Source: Geodermatophilus siccatus (GTDB lineage Bacteria; Actinomycetota; Actinomycetes; Mycobacteriales; Geodermatophilaceae). From it: DNA of 64,000 nucleotides. The stretch covers positions 62,001-126,000 of the forward strand of contig NZ_FNHE01000013.1 of the NCBI RefSeq assembly GCF_900103785.1. Direction: 5' to 3'. Made by a program: the position numbers and the translations under genes. The notes below the pieces were generated by a model. The model searched no databases, was not told the DNA's origin, and saw only the letters and a list, made by a program, of their open reading frames with translations. This document shows, one piece after another, positions 7,657 through 18,523 of the stretch (positions are counted from its first letter, which is position 1; each line of letters opens with the position of its first letter).

Positions 7657-9308
7657 GGGGCACCCTCGCCCGCGGTCCGGCCGCCGTGGGTGCGCACCCG
7701 GTTGCGCCCCCCGCGCTTGGCGGTGAACAGGTGCAGGTCGGCGGTGTCGAACAGCGAGCGCCAGCCCAGCGGCTCGTCCTCGGCCGCCGTGGCGGTGGCC
7801 ACACCGATGCTGACCGTCACCGGCTCGGGCAGCTGCAGCTCACCCCAGTCCGCGTCGGCCACCGCGGCGCGCAGCCGGTCGACGGCGGTCAGTGCCTGGG
7901 CCTCGGTCGCCCTCGGCAGGACGACGAGGAACTCGTCGCCGGCCCACCGGTACACCTCGTCGCCGGTGCGGCAGTGCTCGCGCAGCAGGTCGGCGACCCG
8001 GCGCAGCACCTCGTCGCCGTGCGAGTGGGAGGTGTCGTCGTTGACCGCCTTGAACCGGTCGATGTCGACCACGGCCAGCGACACCGGCTCGGCGCCCAGC
8101 CGCATGCTGCCCAGCCGGCGCTCGGCGCTGCGCCGGTTGCCCAGCCCGGTGAGCGGGTCCTCCAGCGCCACCCGGCGCAGGTGGGCGTTCTGCCGCTCGG
8201 CCTCGCGCAGCCGGCTGCGCCGCACGAACATCTCCGCCCACAGCTCCCGGCCGCGGGCGAGCGCGCGGCCGGTGTCGGCGCGGTAGGCCTCCAGCCAGTG
8301 CAGCGCCTCGGCCGGGCGGCCCATCGCCGCGGTGCCCTGGCCCAGCTCCAGCAGGCACTGCCGGTAGCGGCGGCGGTCGCCGGCGGCGGCGAAGGCCCCG
8401 GCGGCGTCGACCAGCAGGTCGGTGGCCTCGGCGTCGTGGCCGCCGCCGGACCGGTCGTGGGCCAGCCGGGTCAGCAGCCGGGCGAGCACCAGGTCGGCGT
8501 AGCCGCGCAGCCACGTCCCGCCGTCCCGGTGCACGCGCTTGTGCGCGCGCCGCAGAGGGCCGAGGCCGTCCTCCACCTCACCGCGGCAGGCGATCGCCCA
8601 CGCCTGGACGACGTCGAGCAGGTCCTGGTCGCCGTGCGCGGGCTCCCAGCCCAGGGCGCGGGCGGCCTCGGCGCAGTCCACTGACGTCCTGGCCAGCTCG
8701 CGGGCGCGCTCGGCCTCGCCGCGGCGGTGCAGCGTCTGCGCCAGCTCGGCGTGCTGCTGGGCGCACAGCTGCAGCAGCCGCCAGCGGTCGGCCAGGCCCG
8801 GCAGCTGGTCGGCCACCCGGGAGCCCTGGAGCGCCTGCGCCACGGCGAGCTCCTCGAGGTCGAGGGCGGCCAGGGTCAGCGCGAGCCACAGGTGGGCCTG
8901 GTGCAGGGCGCGGGACGGTCTCTCGGCTGCGGCGGTCTGGGTCAGCAGGCTGGCGTCGATGGCCAGCACCATGCCCGTGTCGGCGTGGTCGGCGGCCACC
9001 TCCACGTGGGCCAGGTGGGCCAGGGTCAGCGCCGTCTGCGCAGAGGGCCGGCAGCCGCCCAGGGCCTCGCGGGCAGCCGACACCTCGGCCGCGACCGCCC
9101 GGGGGTCGCCGTCGACCAGACCGCGGCGGGCGGCCAGCGCGTGCCGCCAGGCGGACCAGCAGGGGTCGGTCGCGGCGTCCAGGGTCGCGGCGGCGCGGTC
9201 GTGCTCGGCGGTGAAGGCGGCGGGGTCGTCGCGGTCGCTCGCGGACAGCAGACGCCAGAGCGCATCGTCGAGGTCACCCTCGGTGAGGCGCTCAGGGCCG
9301 GGGGTCAC
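7653..9308 (-). CDS. Diguanylate cyclase with helical-repeat N-terminal domain
   Basis: A 551-residue cytoplasmic protein. Residues 1-about 370 are TPR-like helical repeats. The C-terminal GGDEF domain has DPLTGLGNRRSAE, active-site variant AGDEF (about residue 456) and the I-site RTGD five residues before it. It should make c-di-GMP. It is paralogous to the next gene, to which it is coupled by a GTGA overlap (7653-7656), and the two probably interact or arose by duplication. GTG 9308 is the most upstream plausible start. There is no membrane segment, so the helical repeat is the likely sensory or partner-binding part. Confidence 0.87.
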   Translation of the reverse strand: MTPGPERLTEGDLDDALWRLLSASDRDDPAAFTAEHDRAAATLDAATDPCWSAWRHALAARRGLVDGDPRAVAAEVSAAREALGGCRPSAQTALTLAHLAHVEVAADHADTGMVLAIDASLLTQTAAAERPSRALHQAHLWLALTLAALDLEELAVAQALQGSRVADQLPGLADRWRLLQLCAQQHAELAQTLHRRGEAERARELARTSVDCAEAARALGWEPAHGDQDLLDVVQAWAIACRGEVEDGLGPLRRAHKRVHRDGGTWLRGYADLVLARLLTRLAHDRSGGGHDAEATDLLVDAAGAFAAAGDRRRYRQCLLELGQGTAAMGRPAEALHWLEAYRADTGRALARGRELWAEMFVRRSRLREAERQNAHLRRVALEDPLTGLGNRRSAERRLGSMRLGAEPVSLAVVDIDRFKAVNDDTSHSHGDEVLRRVADLLREHCRTGDEVYRWAGDEFLVVLPRATEAQALTAVDRLRAAVADADWGELQLPEPVTVSIGVATATAAEDEPLGWRSLFDTADLHLFTAKRGGRNRVRTHGGRTAGEGAP

Positions 9309-9411
9309 GCACTGCCTCCCACGACGGTGTCCGGCCGCTGTGCGGCCACGGGTCCGGTGACGAGCGTGGCAGCTCCCCCCGGGTGGGGCATCCGCCCTCC
9401 CCCGGCCGCTC

Positions 9412-9423
9412 TACCCTCGTCGG
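9412..9423 (+). promoter_or_regulatory. Leaderless promoter of pheA
   Basis: A -10 hexamer TACCCT (9412-9417) is followed by six bases and then the GTG start at 9424. Transcription should therefore begin at or next to the start codon. No Shine-Dalgarno sequence is seen. Confidence 0.6.
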
Positions 9424-10359
9424 GTGCCTGGGACGCCTCCGACGCGGTACGCCTATCTCGGCCCCGAGGGTACCTTCGCCGAATCGGCCCTCATCAGTGC
9501 CGTTGGTGCCGACGAGGGGATCCGGCAGCCGGCCGCCGGGGTGCCGGCGGCGTTGGCCGCCGTCCGTTCGGGGGACGCCGACGCCGCGCTCGTCCCGCTG
9601 GAGAACTCGGTCGAGGGTTCGGTGCCGGCCACCATGGACGGCCTGGCCGACGGGGACCCGCTGCTGATCACCCGCGAGGTGTTCCTGGCGGTCTCCTTCG
9701 TCCTCGCCGGCCGGCCGGGGACGACGCCGGCCGACGTCCGCTCCGTGGTCAGCCACCCGCACGCGCTGGCGCAGACCGCCGGCTCCCTGGCGCGGCTGCT
9801 GCCCGGCGTCGTCCCGCTGCCGGCCACCTCCACCGCCGAGGCCGCCCGGCAGGTCGCGGACGGCGAGCACGACGCCGCCGTCTGCGCGCCGATCGCCGCC
9901 GAGCGGTACGGGCTCACCGCGCTGGCCGAGGACGTCGCGGACCGGCCCGGCGCCGTCACCCGGTTCGTGCTGGTCGCGCCTCCGGGGCCGCTGCCGGAGC
10001 CGACCGGCAACGACAAGACCTCGCTGGTCGCCGTCGTCGGGGACCGCACCGGCGCGCTGCTGGACGTGCTGAGCGAGTTCGCCGTCCGAGGCATCAGCCT
10101 GACCCGCATCGAGTCGCGGCCGACCCGCGAGCGGCTCGGCGTCTACTCCTTCTCCCTCGACTGCGAGGGGCACGTCGCCGACGCGCGGGTGGGGGAGGCG
10201 CTCTCCGGCCTGCACCGGGTCTGCGACGACCTGCGCTTCCTCGGCTCCTACCCGCGCGCCGACGGCCGGGAGAACAAGCCCGTGACGCCGGTGTCGACCG
10301 ACGCGGCGTTCCGCGAGGCCGCCGGCTGGCTCGAGCGGGTGCGCGCCGGCCGCGTCTGA
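9424..10359 (+). CDS. pheA: Prephenate dehydratase
   Basis: A 311-residue monofunctional prephenate dehydratase of the phenylalanine pathway (prephenate to phenylpyruvate). The catalytic domain shows YLGPEGTFAESA at the N-terminus, VPLENSVEGSV, and the TRF active-site motif in AVTRFVLV. A C-terminal ACT domain (GALLDVLSEFAVRGISLTRIESRP) should bind phenylalanine for feedback control. Length and domain order are normal for actinobacterial PheA. The start is GTG 9424, behind a leaderless-type promoter. The 3' end is convergent with the MmpL gene, 25 bp away. Confidence 0.96.
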   Translation: MPGTPPTRYAYLGPEGTFAESALISAVGADEGIRQPAAGVPAALAAVRSGDADAALVPLENSVEGSVPATMDGLADGDPLLITREVFLAVSFVLAGRPGTTPADVRSVVSHPHALAQTAGSLARLLPGVVPLPATSTAEAARQVADGEHDAAVCAPIAAERYGLTALAEDVADRPGAVTRFVLVAPPGPLPEPTGNDKTSLVAVVGDRTGALLDVLSEFAVRGISLTRIESRPTRERLGVYSFSLDCEGHVADARVGEALSGLHRVCDDLRFLGSYPRADGRENKPVTPVSTDAAFREAAGWLERVRAGRV

Positions 10360-10384
10360 GAGCGGCCGGGGACCCCGGGGTCGG

Positions 10385-12481
10385 CTACACCCGTTCGAGC
10401 TCGGGCTCCGGCTCGGGGGTGGGGTGCCGCCGCGCCAGCCGGCTGGGCCACCAGGTGCGGTCGCCCAGCAGCGCGACCGCCGAGGGCACCACCAGCGAGC
10501 GGACGACGAAGGTGTCGAGCAGGACGCCGAAGCCGACCAGGAACGCCAGCTGCACGAGGAACAGCAGGGGCAGCACCGACAGCGCGCCGAAGGTCGCCGC
10601 CAGCACCAGTCCGGCGCTCGTGATGACCCCGCCGGTGACCGCCAGCGCCCGCAGGACGCCGTCCCGCGTGCCGTGCCGCAGCGACTCCTCACGGGCCCGG
10701 GTCATGAGGAAGATGTTGTAGTCGATGCCCAGCGCGACGAGGAACACGAAGGCGATCAGCAGGATGCCGGGGTCGCTGCCCGGGAACCCGAGGACGCCGT
10801 CGAAGAGCAGCGCGGCCACCCCGACCGTCGCCCCGACGCTGAGGACCACGGTCGCCATCAGCAGCAGCGGCGCCACCAGCGCGCGCAGCAGCAGCGCCAG
10901 GACGACGGTGATCACGACGAGCACGGTCGGCACGATGACCCGCAGGTCCCGGGCGGCGGTCTCGCGGGCGTCGAGGTTGCTCGCGGTGTCGCCGCCGACG
11001 AGCGCGGCCGGGTCGGCGGCGTCGAGCTCGGTGCGCAGCTGCTGCACCACCTCGATGGCCTCGGTGCTGTCGGCCGGGACGCCGAGCACCACGTCCAGCC
11101 GGACCAGCCCGTCGACGACGACCGGCGGGCCGCCCGGGGCGCCTCCCGTGAACGGCACCACGGTGGCCACGCCGTCCGTGCCCGTGGCCGCCTCGGCGAC
11201 CGCCGGCCAGGTGTCCTCCGGCGTGACGACGACGGTCGGGCTGCCCGAGCCGGCGTCGAAGTGCCGGGCCAGCGCCTCCTGCCCGGCGACGCCGTCGGAC
11301 TCGCCCCGGATGGCGTCGGAGAAGGTGATGCCCGAGGCGTCGTAGCTGGGCGCGAAGACGGCGGCCGCGACCAGCGCCAGCGTGCTGACCGCGAGCACGC
11401 GGCGGGGACGGCGCCCCACCGCAGCTGCGACCCGCTGCCAGCCGCGGCCCTGCGGCGGCTCGACCCCGTACTGCGGGCGGAACGGCCAGAACGCGGCCCG
11501 GCCGAGCAGGGTGAGCGCCGCCGGCAGGAAGGTGAGCGCGGCCAGCACCGACAGCGTGACGCTGACCGCCGAGATCGGGCCCAACCCGCGGTTGGAGGCC
11601 AGGTCCGACAGCAGCAGGCAGAGCACGCCGAGGACGACGGTCGCGCCGGAGGCCACGATCGGCTCCCACGACCGGCGCAGCGCGACCGCCATGGCCGCGT
11701 ACTTCGACTCCTCGCGCCGCAGCTCCTCGCGGAAGCGGGCGACCAGGAGCAGGCCGTAGTCCGTGGCCGCCCCGACGACCAGGATCGCCGCGATGCCCTG
11801 GCTCTGGCCGTTGACGGTGATCACCCCGCCGTCGGCCAGCAGGTAGGCGACGGCGTTGGCCGCGGTGAGCGCCAGCCCGGCGGTGCCGATGACGAGGAAG
11901 GGCAGCAGCGGGCTGCGGTAGACGACCAGCAGGATCAGCAGGACGACGCCGAACGCGGCGAGCAGCAGCAGGCCGTCGATGCCGGCGAAGCCGTTGGCGA
12001 AGTCGGCGAAGATCCCGCCCGGGCCGGTGACGAAGGTGTCGGTGCCCTCGACGGCGAGCGTGGCGCGCAGCTCCTCGACCAGCGGGACGATCTCGTCGCC
12101 GACCTCGGGGTCCAGCGGGAGCAGCACCTGCACCGCCGCGCCGTCCCCGGAGGGGACGGGTGGGGACGGCGGTGCGGCCAGCGCCCCGGCGTCCTCGGCG
12201 ACCCGGGCCGCCTCCTGCGCCCGCTCGCCGACGGCCTGCAGCGTGGCGGCGTCGAGCGGCCCGTCGCCCTCCCACAGCAGGATCGCCGGGATCGCCTGTA
12301 CGGGGGAGAAGCCCTGCTGCAGGTCGGCGACGCGGGTGGACTCGGCGCTGTCGGGGAGGAAGGCGGCCGTGTCGTTCTCCTGCAGCCCGGTGAGCTGCGC
12401 GCTGAGCGCCGCCAGCGGGCCGGCGCCGCCGACCCAGACGAGCAGGACGAGGGCGGGGAGCAGCCAACGGAGCCGGGCCAT
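10385..12481 (-). CDS. MMPL/RND family transporter
   Basis: A 698-residue membrane exporter with the duplicated RND layout of actinobacterial MmpL/YdfJ proteins: one N-terminal helix, an extracytoplasmic loop, five helices, then the same again. The two Asp-Tyr pairs used for proton coupling are present, in AATDYGLLLVARFREE and GIDYNIFLMTRAREE. Substrates in this family are lipids or hydrophobic drugs; here unknown. ATG 12481 is 80 bp from a divergent MarR gene with a palindrome in between, so the exporter is probably MarR-repressed. Confidence 0.88.
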   Translation of the reverse strand: MARLRWLLPALVLLVWVGGAGPLAALSAQLTGLQENDTAAFLPDSAESTRVADLQQGFSPVQAIPAILLWEGDGPLDAATLQAVGERAQEAARVAEDAGALAAPPSPPVPSGDGAAVQVLLPLDPEVGDEIVPLVEELRATLAVEGTDTFVTGPGGIFADFANGFAGIDGLLLLAAFGVVLLILLVVYRSPLLPFLVIGTAGLALTAANAVAYLLADGGVITVNGQSQGIAAILVVGAATDYGLLLVARFREELRREESKYAAMAVALRRSWEPIVASGATVVLGVLCLLLSDLASNRGLGPISAVSVTLSVLAALTFLPAALTLLGRAAFWPFRPQYGVEPPQGRGWQRVAAAVGRRPRRVLAVSTLALVAAAVFAPSYDASGITFSDAIRGESDGVAGQEALARHFDAGSGSPTVVVTPEDTWPAVAEAATGTDGVATVVPFTGGAPGGPPVVVDGLVRLDVVLGVPADSTEAIEVVQQLRTELDAADPAALVGGDTASNLDARETAARDLRVIVPTVLVVITVVLALLLRALVAPLLLMATVVLSVGATVGVAALLFDGVLGFPGSDPGILLIAFVFLVALGIDYNIFLMTRAREESLRHGTRDGVLRALAVTGGVITSAGLVLAATFGALSVLPLLFLVQLAFLVGFGVLLDTFVVRSLVVPSAVALLGDRTWWPSRLARRHPTPEPEPELERV

Positions 12482-12506
12482 GGTGATATCCCTCGATGTT
12501 CGACAA

Positions 12507-12521
12507 TCTCGACGATCGAGA
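12507..12521. promoter_or_regulatory. Palindromic operator between the MMPL and MarR genes
   Basis: Perfect inverted repeat TCTCGA-CGA-TCGAGA within the 80-bp divergent region. A second TCGA-rich half site (CTCGATGTTCGA) lies next to it at about 12492-12503. This size and placement suit a MarR dimer controlling both the exporter and its own gene. Confidence 0.6.
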
Positions 12522-12561
12522 GACTAGGGTGAGCGGCGGTCGTGGGCAAACGGGAGGTGGA

Positions 12562-13020
12562 GTGGACGTCGAGGAGCGCCGGGAGCTCGCCCTGCTGCTG
12601 CGCCGGCTGACGGTGGAGCTCGACGCCGTCGGCCAGCGGTTCGCCGAGCTGCACGGGCTCGGGCGCACCGACGTCCGGGCGATGGTGGCGATCATGGACG
12701 CCGCCCGCCGCGGTGAGGCGCTGACGGCCGGCGCGCTCGGCCGGGCGGTGGACCTCAGCTCGGCGTCGGTGACCGCGCTGGTCGATCGGCTGGAGCGGGC
12801 CGGCCACGTGCACCGGGTGCGCGACCCCGCCGACCGGCGCCGGGTCGTGCTGGAGATGTCGGAGTCGGCGATGGCCGCCGGCGGGCAGTTCTTCGGCGGG
12901 CTGCAGCGCGACCTGGTGGCCGCGATGGCCGACCACACCGACGAGGAGCTGGCCGTCGTCCGCCGGTTCCTCGAGCGGGTGACCGACGTGGTCGTGCGGC
13001 ACGCCCGGTCCGGCGGCTGA
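12562..13020 (+). CDS. MarR family transcriptional regulator
   Basis: A 152-residue winged-helix protein. The recognition helix region reads AGALGRAVDLSSASVTALVDRLERAGHVHRV and is followed by the wing DPADRRRVVLEMS, both typical of MarR. The start GTG 12562 is preferred because GGGAGGTGGA lies directly upstream; an ATG at 12496 in the same frame would fall inside the operator region. It is divergent from the MMPL exporter and probably represses it, releasing DNA when a substrate binds. Confidence 0.88.
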   Translation: MDVEERRELALLLRRLTVELDAVGQRFAELHGLGRTDVRAMVAIMDAARRGEALTAGALGRAVDLSSASVTALVDRLERAGHVHRVRDPADRRRVVLEMSESAMAAGGQFFGGLQRDLVAAMADHTDEELAVVRRFLERVTDVVVRHARSGG

Positions 13021-13065
13021 GCGCTGGGTGCAGGAGCCGCGGTGGTGCGGCCCCGGCCGGCCTCC

Positions 13066-13401
13066 TCAGAGGTAGAGGCCGGTGGACTCCTCGATCCGCT
13101 CGGCGGCGACGGCGTGCACGTCGCGCTCGCGCAGGATGATCAGCTCCTCGCCGTGCACCTCGACCTCGTGCTGGTCCTCGGGGGAGAAGAGCACCTGGTC
13201 GCCGACCTTCACCTGGCGCACGCTCGACCCCACGCCGCGGGCCTCGCCCCAGACCAGCCGCTTGGCCACCTGCGCGGTCGCCGGGATGAGGATGCCGCCG
13301 CTGGAGCGGCGCTCGCCGTCCTCCCTGCGCAGCGCCACCAGGATGCGGTCGTGCAGCATCTTGATGGGCAGCTTCCCTGCGGTGTCCGGCACGCCGATCA
13401 C
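13066..13401 (-). CDS. GroES-like (Cpn10) protein, not next to groEL
   Basis: A 111-residue protein of the Cpn10 fold: PIKMLHDRILVAL at the start, the mobile-loop region around RRSSGGILIPATAQVAKR, then GVGSSVRQVKVGDQVLFSPEDQHEVEVHGEELIILRERDVHAV. No groEL gene is nearby, which marks it as a secondary, stand-alone GroES family member as found in many actinobacteria. Whether it works with GroEL is unknown. It starts at GTG 13401; an internal ATG in IKMLHDR would cut the first strand. Confidence 0.8.
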   Translation of the reverse strand: MIGVPDTAGKLPIKMLHDRILVALRREDGERRSSGGILIPATAQVAKRLVWGEARGVGSSVRQVKVGDQVLFSPEDQHEVEVHGEELIILRERDVHAVAAERIEESTGLYL

Positions 13402-13468
13402 GGTACGCGGCGGCGCGGCCCCATCCGGAGGCTCACCCCGGGCGTGCGAGGGGGATGGGGCCCTCCTG

Positions 13469-13816
13469 CTAGGACCAGCCCAACTCGTGCAGCCGGTCGT
13501 CGTCGATGCCGAAGTGGTGCGCGATCTCGTGGACGACGGTGATCGTGACCTCCTCGACGACCTCCTCGGCGGTCGAGCAGATGTCGCAGATGGCCTCGCG
13601 GTAGACCATGATCCGGTCCGGCAGCGCGCCGCCGTACTCCCAGCCGCGCTCGGTGAGCGCGTACCCCTCGTAGAGGCCGAGGAGGTCGGGTTCGTCGGCG
13701 TTGCGGTCCTCCACCAGGACGACGACGTTGTCCATCAGTCCCAGCAGCTCCGGCGGCACCTGGTCGAGGGCGTCGGCGACCAGGCCCTCGAACACCGGGA
13801 GGGGCAGCGCCCTCAC
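13469..13816 (-). CDS. Zincin-like metallopeptidase family protein
   Basis: A 115-residue protein with the zinc motif HEIAHHFGID (His96, Glu97, His100, third ligand probably Asp105) close to the C-terminus, plus MDNVVVLVED and PDRIMVYREAI. This is the small actinobacterial metallopeptidase family of the DUF1025 type. Its substrate is not known. It starts at GTG 13816, 13 bases after the guaB1 stop codon, so it is likely cotranscribed with guaB1. Confidence 0.85.
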   Translation of the reverse strand: MRALPLPVFEGLVADALDQVPPELLGLMDNVVVLVEDRNADEPDLLGLYEGYALTERGWEYGGALPDRIMVYREAICDICSTAEEVVEEVTITVVHEIAHHFGIDDDRLHELGWS

Positions 13817-13829
13817 CCCGCCCGCCCGG

Positions 13830-15977
<2,148 letters not shown>

Positions 15978-16211
15978 TCAGGGCGCCGGCACCGGCTCGG
16001 CCTCGGTGGAGCCGGTGCGCGGCATCGCCGTCCACACCGGGGTGCGGCGCATCAGGGCGGCGACCAGCCCGCGCAGCGGGAACCAGGCGTGCCGCTGCCG
16101 GTAGCCGACGTTCTCGAGCAGCCCGGCGAGCAGCCGCACGCCGACCTCCCGGCCGCGGGTGCAGCGGGCGTAGGAGAACTCCTCGACCGCGCTGGCGCAG
16201 GTGTGCCACAG
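15978..16211 (-). pseudogene. Probable remnant of a glycosyltransferase C-terminus
   Basis: About 78 codons with strong G/C third-position use and no clear start. It could begin at CTG 16211; ATG, GTG and TTG are missing at the right place. The end, ENVGYRQRHAWFPLRGLVAALMRR followed by TPVWTAMPRTG, resembles the C-terminus of family 2 glycosyltransferases, where a GYRQ...WRLRG...W..M.RTGF pattern is common. I read it as the surviving tail of a larger gene, possibly cut when neighbouring DNA was rearranged. It could instead be a small gene with a CTG start. The assignment is from memory of the pattern only. Confidence 0.35.
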
Positions 16212-16221
16212 CCTAGAGGCC

Positions 16222-16329
16222 GTGGACCCCGGCGCCCTCGCCGTGGGCGACACGCCGGCCGCCCTGGAGCTGGAGCGCGCCCGGGTGCGGGCCGCGGTCA
16301 CCGAGCTGCTGGCCGACGGCGGGCGGTGA
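16222..16329 (+). CDS. Possible 35-residue small protein
   Basis: A short frame from GTG 16222 to TGA 16329 encoding VDPGALAVGDTPAALELE and then a basic/acidic helix ending LLADGGR. Every codon ends in G or C, as in real genes of this genome. It has no homology I recognise and no Shine-Dalgarno sequence. It lies between a gene remnant and a TspO-like gene, so it may be a real small protein or another fragment. Confidence 0.3.
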   Translation: MDPGALAVGDTPAALELERARVRAAVTELLADGGR

Positions 16330-16338
16330 CCCCCGCGG

Positions 16339-17061
16339 TCAGGCCGGGCGGCGGACGAGCGGGACGAGCGCCGTCGCGGCGACGACGGCCAACCCGGAAG
16401 CGGCCACGACCACCAGGGGCACGGCTCCCGCGCTGGCCGTCGAGACGAGGGCGCCGAGCAGGGCCCAGCTCGCCGCCAGCACGCAGGCCGGCTGACCGTG
16501 GACCGCACGGGTGAGCGCCGCCGCGGTGAGGGCGGCCCCGGCGAGCAGGGCGGCGAGCGGGGCGGTGGCTGACGCGGCGCCCTCCGGGAGCAGCGTCGCG
16601 GCGTTGATCCAGACCGCGGCGCTGGTCCACCCGGCGTAGAGCCCCACGCTCCCGCCGAGCAGGCCGCGGGTGACCCGGTCGGCCGGCGTGACCACCACGG
16701 CCCGCAGGCAGACGACCAGAGCGACGAGCATCCCGGCGAAGACCGGCAGCGTCAGCACCGGGAGCCGGGCCGCGGCGACCAGCCAGGCCGCGAAGCCGAC
16801 CTGGGCCAGGGACAGGGGCAGCTGGATGCGGCGCCACGGCTCGGCGGTCGCCCGGCGCAGCGGCAGCCCCCACAGGGCCGCGGCCAGGCAGCCGAGGACG
16901 ATGGGTCCCCAGATGGCGAAGAAGGGCCCGGGTGGGACGACGACCGGGTCGCTGCCCGATCCCTGGTCGAAGCCCGCGAGCGGCGGTGAGACCGCCTGGA
17001 CGACGGCGGTTCCGAGCAGCACCCAGCGTCCCCGGGTCCCGCGACGGCTGCGGAAGGTCAT
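16339..17061 (-). CDS. TspO/MBR-related membrane protein
   Basis: A 240-residue membrane protein with about seven helices. The N-terminal part has [15 protein letters not shown], then [19 protein letters not shown] and [16 protein letters not shown], a pattern typical of tryptophan-rich TspO/MBR-like proteins (longer than classical TspO). The function is unknown; tetrapyrrole or lipid binding is known for true TspO only. ATG 17061 is used. It is divergent from serS, 160 bp away. Confidence 0.6.
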   Translation of the reverse strand: MTFRSRRGTRGRWVLLGTAVVQAVSPPLAGFDQGSGSDPVVVPPGPFFAIWGPIVLGCLAAALWGLPLRRATAEPWRRIQLPLSLAQVGFAAWLVAAARLPVLTLPVFAGMLVALVVCLRAVVVTPADRVTRGLLGGSVGLYAGWTSAAVWINAATLLPEGAASATAPLAALLAGAALTAAALTRAVHGQPACVLAASWALLGALVSTASAGAVPLVVVAASGLAVVAATALVPLVRRPA

Positions 17062-17209
17062 GGCCGGCTCCCGTCCTCTCGTGGGTCTCTTCCCCGCCCG
17101 GCGTGGCATCGGATGCGCCACCCCCAGGGTGGCCAGCACGGAGCGACCGCTCGACACCCCGATGTGGGCAGCGCCGACCGCACCGCCGGGGCCGGTCGCG
17201 CCCGGCACC

Positions 17210-17221
17210 TACGATCGAGCG
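17210..17221 (+). promoter_or_regulatory. Leaderless promoter of serS
   Basis: -10 hexamer TACGAT (17210-17215), six bases, then the GTG start at 17222. No ribosome binding site is seen. Confidence 0.6.
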
Positions 17222-18523
17222 GTGATCGACCTGCGCCTGGTGCGTGAGCACCCCGACCTCGTCAAGGCCAGCCAGCGAGCCCGCGGAGCCGACGAGTCCC
17301 GGGTCGACGAGCTGCTCGCCGCCGACGCCGCCCGCCGCGACGCCGTCAAGCGCGCCGACGACCTGCGCGCCGAGCAGAAGGCGGCCTCGCAGGCGGTGAG
17401 GAAGGCGTCCCCGGAGGAGCGGCCCGCGGTCCTCGAGCGGGCCCGCGCCCTCGCCGCGGAGGTCAAGGAGGCCGAGGAGGCGCTGCGCGCGGCCGACGCC
17501 ACGCTGCGCGAGGCGCACCTGCGCATCCCTAACGTCGTGCACGACGGCGTCCCGCCCGGCGGTGAGGACGACGCGGTGACCCTGCGCACCGTCGGCGAGG
17601 TGCCCACATACGACTTCCCGGTGCGCGACCACCTGGAGATCGGCGAGGCGCTCGGCGCGATCGACATGGAGCGCGGCGCCAAGGTCTCCGGCGCCCGCTT
17701 CTACTTCCTCACCGGGCCGGGCGCGATGCTGGAGTTCGCGCTGGCCCAGCTGGCGATCGGCCAGGCGGTGTCGGCGGGCTTCACCCCCGTCGTCGCCCCG
17801 GCGCTGGTGAAGCCCGCGGCCATGGAGGGCACCGGCTTCCTCGGCGAGCACGACGAGGAGGTCTACCGGGTCGAGCGCGACGACCTCTACCTCGTGGGCA
17901 CCTCCGAGGTGGCGCTGGCCGGGATGCGCAGCAACGAGGTCCTCGACCTCTCCGGTGGGCCGCTGCGCTACGCCGGCTGGTCGTCCTGCTTCCGCCGCGA
18001 GGCCGGCTCCTACGGCAAGGACACCCGCGGCATCATCCGCGTGCACTGGTTCGACAAGGTCGAGATGTTCAGCTTCTGCCGGCCCGAGGAGGCCGCGGAG
18101 GAGCACCTGCGGCTGCTGGCCTGGGAGGAGCAGTTCCTGCAGGCCCTCGAGCTGCCCTACCGCGTCGTCGACATCGCCGCCGGCGACCTGGGCACCAGCG
18201 CCGCCCGCAAGTACGACATCGAGGCCTGGTTCCCGTCGCAGGGCACCTACCGCGAGCTCACCTCGACCTCGGACTGCACCACCTTCCAGGCCCGGCGGCT
18301 GGGCACCCGCTACCGGGACGCCGACGGGCGGAACCAGACCGCGGCCACGCTCAACGGCACGCTGTGCGCGATCGCCCGCACCGTCGCCTGCCTGCTCGAG
18401 GTGCACCAGCGCGCCGACGGGTCGGTGTACGTCCCGAAGGCGCTGCGTCCCTGGCTGGGGGGCGTCGAGGCGCTCACCCCCGGCATGACGCTCGTGGCGC
18501 CGGTGCCGTCGCATGACGGCTGA
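17222..18523 (+). CDS. serS: Seryl-tRNA synthetase
   Basis: A 433-residue class II synthetase charging tRNA-Ser and tRNA-Sec with serine. Residues 1-about 105 form the long antiparallel coiled-coil arm that reads the tRNA. Motif 2 is [25 protein letters not shown] and motif 3 lies in [16 protein letters not shown]. The serine-site segment [13 protein letters not shown] is intact. Length is normal. GTG 17222 follows a leaderless promoter, and the [16 protein letters not shown] N-terminus matches the family. The stop overlaps the HAD gene start by 11 bases. Confidence 0.97.
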   Translation: MIDLRLVREHPDLVKASQRARGADESRVDELLAADAARRDAVKRADDLRAEQKAASQAVRKASPEERPAVLERARALAAEVKEAEEALRAADATLREAHLRIPNVVHDGVPPGGEDDAVTLRTVGEVPTYDFPVRDHLEIGEALGAIDMERGAKVSGARFYFLTGPGAMLEFALAQLAIGQAVSAGFTPVVAPALVKPAAMEGTGFLGEHDEEVYRVERDDLYLVGTSEVALAGMRSNEVLDLSGGPLRYAGWSSCFRREAGSYGKDTRGIIRVHWFDKVEMFSFCRPEEAAEEHLRLLAWEEQFLQALELPYRVVDIAAGDLGTSAARKYDIEAWFPSQGTYRELTSTSDCTTFQARRLGTRYRDADGRNQTAATLNGTLCAIARTVACLLEVHQRADGSVYVPKALRPWLGGVEALTPGMTLVAPVPSHDG

